This document shows positions 59,792 to 64,000 of a DNA stretch of 64,000 nucleotides, piece by piece. A program made the translations under genes and the position numbers. The first letter of the stretch is position 1. Every line of letters begins with the position of its first letter. Under the pieces are notes generated by a model that ran no database searches, was not told the DNA's origin, and worked only from the letters and a program-made list of their open reading frames with translations. The stretch covers positions 4,526,001 through 4,590,000 of the forward strand of contig NZ_CP064939.1 of the NCBI RefSeq assembly GCF_015679185.1, in the 5' to 3' direction. The stretch comes from Pedobacter endophyticus (lineage in GTDB: Bacteria; Bacteroidota; Bacteroidia; Sphingobacteriales; Sphingobacteriaceae).

Positions 59792-61087
59792 CTATTTCTT
59801 CGCGTATTTAAATTTTGAGCCAATAAAACGAGCATTCTCGCCCAATTCCTCTTCAATACGCAACAATTGGTTGTATTTTGCAATCCTATCAGAACGAGAG
59901 GCCGAACCGGTTTTAATTTGGCCACAGTTTAACGCAACAGCCAAATCAGCAATGGTAACATCCTCAGTTTCGCCCGAACGGTGACTCATTACCGAAGTAT
60001 AGCCACTGTTTTGAGCTAAGGTAACCGCATTGATCGTTTCAGTTAAAGAACCGATTTGGTTAACTTTTACCAGGATAGAGTTTGCCGTTTCTTCGTCGAT
60101 ACCACGTTGTAAACGCGTAACGTTCGTTACGAACAAATCGTCACCCACTAGTTGAACGCGATCTCCAATTTTATCAGTTAAGCTTTTCCAGCCTGTCCAG
60201 TCGTTTTCGTCCATACCATCCTCAATAGAGATAATTGGATATTTTGCAGAAAGATCAGCTAAATACTGCGCCTGTTCTTCGCTTGAACGAATAACGCCAG
60301 TAGCACCTTCAAATTTAGTATAATCGTATTTACCATCTTTGTAAAACTCAGATGAAGCACAATCTAAAGCCAAACAGATTTGAGAACCTGGTTTATAACC
60401 TGCAGTTTCAATTGCTTTTAATACGGTTTCAATCGCATCTTCAGTGCCATCGAAAGTAGGGGCAAAGCCACCTTCATCGCCTACAGCAGTAGATAATCCT
60501 CTATCGTGCAAAATCTTTTTCAAGCTGTGAAAAACCTCAGTTCCCCAACGCAAAGCTTCAGAAAATGATGGTGCGCCAACAGGCATAATCATAAATTCCT
60601 GGAAAGCGATCGGAGCATCAGAGTGCGAACCACCATTGATGATATTCATCATCGGAATTGGCAGTGTATTGGCATTAACACCGCCAATGTAACGGTATAA
60701 CGGTTGGCCAATTTCATCGGCAGCCGCTTTAGCAACCGCTAACGAAACACCTAAAATGGCGTTGGCACCTAAATTGCCCTTATTTTCGGAACCATCAAGC
60801 TCCAGCATTAATTTATCAATTGCGTTTTGTTCAAAAACATCAACACCTCTTAAAGCCGTAGCAATTTTGGTATTTACATTTTCAACGGCCTTTAAAACGC
60901 CTTTACCTAAGTATGTAGATTTATCTCCGTCACGTAATTCAACAGCCTCATATTGCCCAGTAGATGCACCGCTCGGAACAGCTGCACGGCCAAATGCGCC
61001 TGCTTCTGTAACTACTTCTACTTCTACTGTTGGATTGCCTCTCGAATCGAGGATTTGTCTGGCATGGACATTAACGATTATGCTCAT
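59792..61087 (-). CDS. eno: Enolase
   Basis: Converts 2-phosphoglycerate to phosphoenolpyruvate in glycolysis. A full-length protein of 431 residues: ILDSRGNPTVEVEV near residue 12, GASTGQYEAVELRDGD, NIINGGSHSDAPIAFQEFMIMPVGA, magnesium and catalytic blocks LALDCASSEFY, SIEDGMDENDW, LVGDDLFVTN, and the C-terminal SVMSHRSGETED with QIKTGSASRSDRIAKYNQLLRIEEELG. It has its own promoter and terminator. Confidence 0.98.
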   Translation of the reverse strand: MSIIVNVHARQILDSRGNPTVEVEVVTEAGAFGRAAVPSGASTGQYEAVELRDGDKSTYLGKGVLKAVENVNTKIATALRGVDVFEQNAIDKLMLELDGSENKGNLGANAILGVSLAVAKAAADEIGQPLYRYIGGVNANTLPIPMMNIINGGSHSDAPIAFQEFMIMPVGAPSFSEALRWGTEVFHSLKKILHDRGLSTAVGDEGGFAPTFDGTEDAIETVLKAIETAGYKPGSQICLALDCASSEFYKDGKYDYTKFEGATGVIRSSEEQAQYLADLSAKYPIISIEDGMDENDWTGWKSLTDKIGDRVQLVGDDLFVTNVTRLQRGIDEETANSILVKVNQIGSLTETINAVTLAQNSGYTSVMSHRSGETEDVTIADLAVALNCGQIKTGSASRSDRIAKYNQLLRIEEELGENARFIGSKFKYAKK

Positions 61088-61128
61088 TTTTAATTATTTT
61101 TTGTTGATTTTTTAACCCGCTTAGTGTA

Positions 61129-61157
61129 CAAAGTACAATTACTAAGCATAACTTCAA
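61129..61157 (-). promoter_or_regulatory. Promoter of eno
   Basis: On the reverse strand TTG (61157-61155), a 19-base spacer and TACTTTG (61135-61129), 41 bases before the start. The box lies within an inverted repeat (CTTAGTGTAC and GTACAATTACTAAG). Confidence 0.6.
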
Positions 61158-61241
61158 AGTTAGTATAATTTTTAAATAAATAAAGCGTTTTAAGCGCTAA
61201 TATTAGGTGCTAATTAGGCTAGTTCTCCATCAGTTGAAACT

Positions 61242-61582
61242 CAATGCTATTTGGTTAAGCCCATCAGCTGTTAGTCTGAGCGGAGTCGAAGACTTTTGTT
61301 TTAGGATAAATCTCATCAACATCTGCCCTTCGACTCCCTGCCCGGCCGGGCAGGCGGACGCTCAATGTCGTTCGTTTAGTTAAGCTGGACGGGTGTCAGT
61401 CTGAGCCTTTCGACTTCGCTCAAGATAAACTCAGTCGAAGACCTCTTTATTGGATAGAACCATTAACATCCGCCCTTCGACTAAGCCTGTATTGAGCATT
61501 TCGACTACGCTCAATACAAGCTCAAGCCGAAATGCTCAGGGTGACAATGTTCTATAATTTTATCCTTAACTAAATGACATTG
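61242..61582. repeat. 341-base repeat island with inverted ends
   Basis: CAATGCTATTTGGTTAAG (61242-61259) and CTTAACTAAATGACATTG (61565-61582) pair at 15 of 18 positions. Inside are two diverged copies of a unit with CAGTCTGAGC, GTCGAAGAC and AACATCYGCCCTTCGACT. No gene is seen from 61160 to 61688. Confidence 0.55.
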
Positions 61583-61688
61583 GGCGGGCGCTCATGTTGG
61601 ACAATGTTTCTTAGTTTTATATCACTAAAAATATTGAGTTGAAACTGGCGGCAAAGAATCCAGAGATTTGCATTCAACACCCTTAACT

Positions 61689-62525
61689 TCACTCAACTGA
61701 AAATAAAGGAGCAATAAACTGATAAAAAGAAACAAATTCCCGATGCCAGAACCATTCTGTATGCTTTCCATCTGCCCGTTCTAAAAATGCCACGTTTGTG
61801 TTTTTACCATCTGGATTTAAAATATCGTAAACGCGCTTCATATTCCGAACCATAGCGCTTCCTTCTTTATCACCGACCACAAAAAAGACCTTATTGTTTT
61901 TCAATAACGCAGATTTTTCTTCAACATCATCGTAAATTTTTGGTGCCAGCCAAAACGAAGGGCTAAAAACGCCTGCCGAGCCAAACACATCCGGATAGGT
62001 TATAATGGCATACATGGCAATCAAACCGCCCATGGAACTGCCTGCAATTGAGGTATTCCTGGCATCCTTAAATGTTCTGTATTCCGAATCGATAAAAGGC
62101 TTCAGGGTTTCTGCCAGAAATTGTACATACGCACGCCCCTCGCCTTTGCCATGTTCGCTATCGTATGGATTGTACTCCCTCAACCTATCTTCGCCGGCGT
62201 GGTCTACCCCCACAATAATCGCTTCTTTTGCACCCTCGCGAATCAAGCCGTCCATTACCGCATCAACAGCCCATTCATCATTACGTGGAGGTGATGCATG
62301 AAACAGGTTTTGGCCATCTTGCATGTATATTACAGGATACTTCTTTTCGCCGTGTTTATAGCTTTTCGGCAGGTAAATCCATATTTTTCGGTATTTATCT
62401 AATTGAGGAATATAAAAAGTTGGGTCAACCACGTGTACATGATCGCCAAAGCTGTAGTTTTCTGTTTCTTGTTCAGTATAATCTGCCCGGTTTGCCATCT
62501 TTGTATCCATGTTTTCATCAAACAT
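61689..62525 (-). CDS. Alpha/beta-hydrolase esterase (Fes/esterase D-like)
   Basis: A protein of 278 residues with no signal peptide. The serine-hydrolase elbow is Ser164 in IAGSSMGGLIAMYAI, preceded by KIWIYLPKSYKHGEKKYPVIYMQDGQNLF, typical of the putative esterase (PF00756) family. A late ADGKHTEWFWHREF supplies the His. Members cleave siderophore esters, feruloyl esters or thioesters; the substrate here is unknown. A second ATG at 62510 is an alternative start. Confidence 0.88.
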   Translation of the reverse strand: MFDENMDTKMANRADYTEQETENYSFGDHVHVVDPTFYIPQLDKYRKIWIYLPKSYKHGEKKYPVIYMQDGQNLFHASPPRNDEWAVDAVMDGLIREGAKEAIIVGVDHAGEDRLREYNPYDSEHGKGEGRAYVQFLAETLKPFIDSEYRTFKDARNTSIAGSSMGGLIAMYAIITYPDVFGSAGVFSPSFWLAPKIYDDVEEKSALLKNNKVFFVVGDKEGSAMVRNMKRVYDILNPDGKNTNVAFLERADGKHTEWFWHREFVSFYQFIAPLFSVE

Positions 62526-62764
62526 TTAATTTCGCCGTTCTGTTTGCAGTTTATTCGTTGTTAATGCAGTTGCATATTTACTAACTTATGCTCAAAATTA
62601 TTTAAAGCTTTTAGTAATCGATCGCCAGGCAGCGCGGAAAAGCAAAATAGTAAAGTGGCTGATTTAAAAAGTTTTGCTGCCGATTAGTTGATTATTAATC
62701 CTAAATTTGATTTTCCTTATTGTTGTATTGGCCGTACAAACACATCCTACAAATTTTCTCGAAA

Positions 62765-64000
62765 ATGAACTTGACAAGTTTTAAGAAACGTTGTGTGTTT
62801 GCTGCTTTGATTATAGCCGCGTTGCAATTGCCATTCCCGGTGTTTTCACAACAGAAAACCGATTCTTTGACGCTTAAATCGGGCAAGATTAACGAATCTC
62901 AAATTCCTCTGCTGGTATCGAAGGTAGAAAGTTACAACTTCACAATCGATCGAAGTAAGTTTTTGCTGCAGCGTGGCTACGATATTAAGAAGATTGAACA
63001 TGCATTGCCCGCAATAGAAAAGCAGATCAAATCCATCAAATCTAAATTTGACTATAAAAATAATAGACTCAACCTGCGAACGCTGAATAGCGGCGTAATT
63101 ATCCTTAACGAAGTAACCGACCATTTAATGGCCTACCAAACACTTTTAAGCGGATATTATGATCAACTTAGTAAAAGCAGTGGCACGCTACACGGAATTT
63201 TAACTGATGTTACGTTAAAAGGCAAGGTGCAAGACGCTACTTTGCGAAGCCAACTGGCAGATGTTTTGCTCGAAGGAAAAAAACTCGATACAGCACAAAA
63301 GCATATTTTAAGGAGAATAACCTTGCTGAGCAGCCACGTTTCGGTTAACCTTTTACAGGCAAAAAATCTATCATCAGACATGGTTTATTTGTCCATCTCG
63401 AAAAAGATCGATATGTGGTCGCAGGAAGAAGCGCCCTTGTTTAAGGCAAAGTCGAACCAATACGAGAATGCTTTTTCGGAGGTCATTTTGAAGGCTTTCG
63501 ATCGCTCATGGAAAATTATAGTCATCTATCTCGGCGGAAAGATTGGCATCTCAGTGCTTAGTATTTTAATTTTTGCAATATTAACCGGTTGGATGCTTTC
63601 TAACATGCGTCGCGTTAAGCAGCTCAAAAACTCGCGAAGTATTTTATCGCAACTTAAGTTTTTGAAGAGGGGCGTTGTCCTTGCTTCGGTTTTTGCTTTT
63701 TTTACCTACATTCCGTTTCTTTTCGGAAATCCGACCATGTCATTGCAGCATGCCATTGAATTGTGCCGATTAATAGCCTTATGTTTTGTGCTGAACCCTT
63801 TTTTAACAAAGCCTGGGAAGCTGGTTTTGTACGGCCTTTCCGTATTGTGGGTTTATTACGCGTTAGACGATATTTTGCTCGATTCGGCGTTCGCAGAGCG
63901 CTGGATTCTGTTTGCTGCTGCTTGTTTGCTATTGTTCCTTTGTATTAAAATACTAAGGAACAAGGATAAGCTTTTCTCCCGCATCGAACCCTCACCAGCA
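62765..64000 (+). CDS. N-terminal part of an MscS-family mechanosensitive channel
   Basis: An open frame of 412 codons from the ATG at 62765 that runs off the window. It has a signal peptide (CVFAALIIAALQLPFPVFSQ), then a helical coiled-coil periplasmic domain of about 210 residues (RGYDIKKIEHALPAIEKQIKSIKSKFD; KKLDTAQKHILRRITLL). From about residue 250 come hydrophobic helices separated by short loops (WKIIVIYLGGKIGISVLSILI, GVVLASVFAFFTYIPFLF, LVLYGLSVLWVYYAL and others). This is the layout of large Bacteroidota MscS proteins; the pore helix and the MscS beta domain would follow outside the window. The name therefore rests on layout. Confidence 0.7.
   Translation, partial: MNLTSFKKRCVFAALIIAALQLPFPVFSQQKTDSLTLKSGKINESQIPLLVSKVESYNFTIDRSKFLLQRGYDIKKIEHALPAIEKQIKSIKSKFDYKNNRLNLRTLNSGVIILNEVTDHLMAYQTLLSGYYDQLSKSSGTLHGILTDVTLKGKVQDATLRSQLADVLLEGKKLDTAQKHILRRITLLSSHVSVNLLQAKNLSSDMVYLSISKKIDMWSQEEAPLFKAKSNQYENAFSEVILKAFDRSWKIIVIYLGGKIGISVLSILIFAILTGWMLSNMRRVKQLKNSRSILSQLKFLKRGVVLASVFAFFTYIPFLFGNPTMSLQHAIELCRLIALCFVLNPFLTKPGKLVLYGLSVLWVYYALDDILLDSAFAERWILFAAACLLLFLCIKILRNKDKLFSRIEPSPA

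Noticed and set aside
1..64000. tRNA, rRNA, prophage and intact insertion sequences
   Set aside because: Searched by eye for tRNA arms, transposase motifs and phage genes; none was convincing.

Overview
The window looks like a chromosome segment of a Gram-negative Bacteroidota, most likely family Sphingobacteriaceae (Pedobacter-like); this is inferred from gene content, not from a search. Supporting signs are promoters of the TTG-N19/21-TAnnTTTG type, starts without Shine-Dalgarno sequences, a TonB-dependent receptor with a carboxypeptidase-regulatory-like N-terminus, a Porin_10-type putative porin, a DUF5606 protein, LpxK, and periplasmic sugar hydrolases. I see no rRNA or tRNA gene, no CRISPR array, no prophage and no intact insertion sequence.

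Layout. 1-7.4 kb: a reverse-strand CinA-like/DUF6766 operon faces a forward DUF892-katE operon, followed by two short-chain dehydrogenases, a small acidic protein and a small lipoprotein (stress/envelope genes). 7.5-12.7 kb: an acyl-CoA carboxylase beta subunit, a small exported protein with a near-consensus promoter, a SulP anion transporter with a beta-carbonic anhydrase (a probable bicarbonate module), and a second small disordered protein. 12.8-24.4 kb: an L-fucose locus with GH95 and GH29 fucosidases, an exported rhamnose-mutarotase-family lipoprotein, a sodium/solute symporter, an L-fuconate dehydratase-like enolase and an SDR on the reverse strand, a divergent AraC regulator, and a neighbouring Cys-type sulfatase. 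24.5-34.6 kb: pruA, a GreA-like protein, a TonB-dependent receptor, an lpxK-PNP-porin operon and an outer-membrane barrel. 34.9-42.4 kb: a protein family often labelled asparagine synthetase B, a cyclophilin, DUF5606, a 40-residue membrane protein, a YefM-YoeB toxin-antitoxin pair with a repeated operator, rlmH, a membrane-anchored MutS-like ATPase and a GH1 glucosidase. 42.5-51 kb: a DUF2007 protein, aconitase, a polysaccharide deacetylase carrying an in-frame repeat, TolC plus a membrane-fusion protein without a pump, and gpsA. 51-64 kb: two small unknown genes around a small-RNA candidate, a type II phosphomannose isomerase cupin, a fatty-acid desaturase, a GIY-YIG gene broken by a stop codon, fabG, an L,D-transpeptidase, a VWA membrane protein, a TRIC-type channel, a DivIC/FtsB-like protein, enolase, an esterase, and the first 412 codons of an MscS-type channel.

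The least explained feature is the repeat content. Nearly every intergenic space over about 100 bases holds short palindromes or quasi-periodic units of roughly 7-12 bases. Many of the latter begin at or inside a stop codon, and one lies in frame inside the deacetylase gene. Two palindrome families keep their pairing through base changes on both arms, which suggests that structure is maintained. No intact novel defence or mobile system is visible. The best candidates for something undescribed are this repeat system, the small RNA at about 51.8 kb, and the exported mutarotase of the fucose locus.
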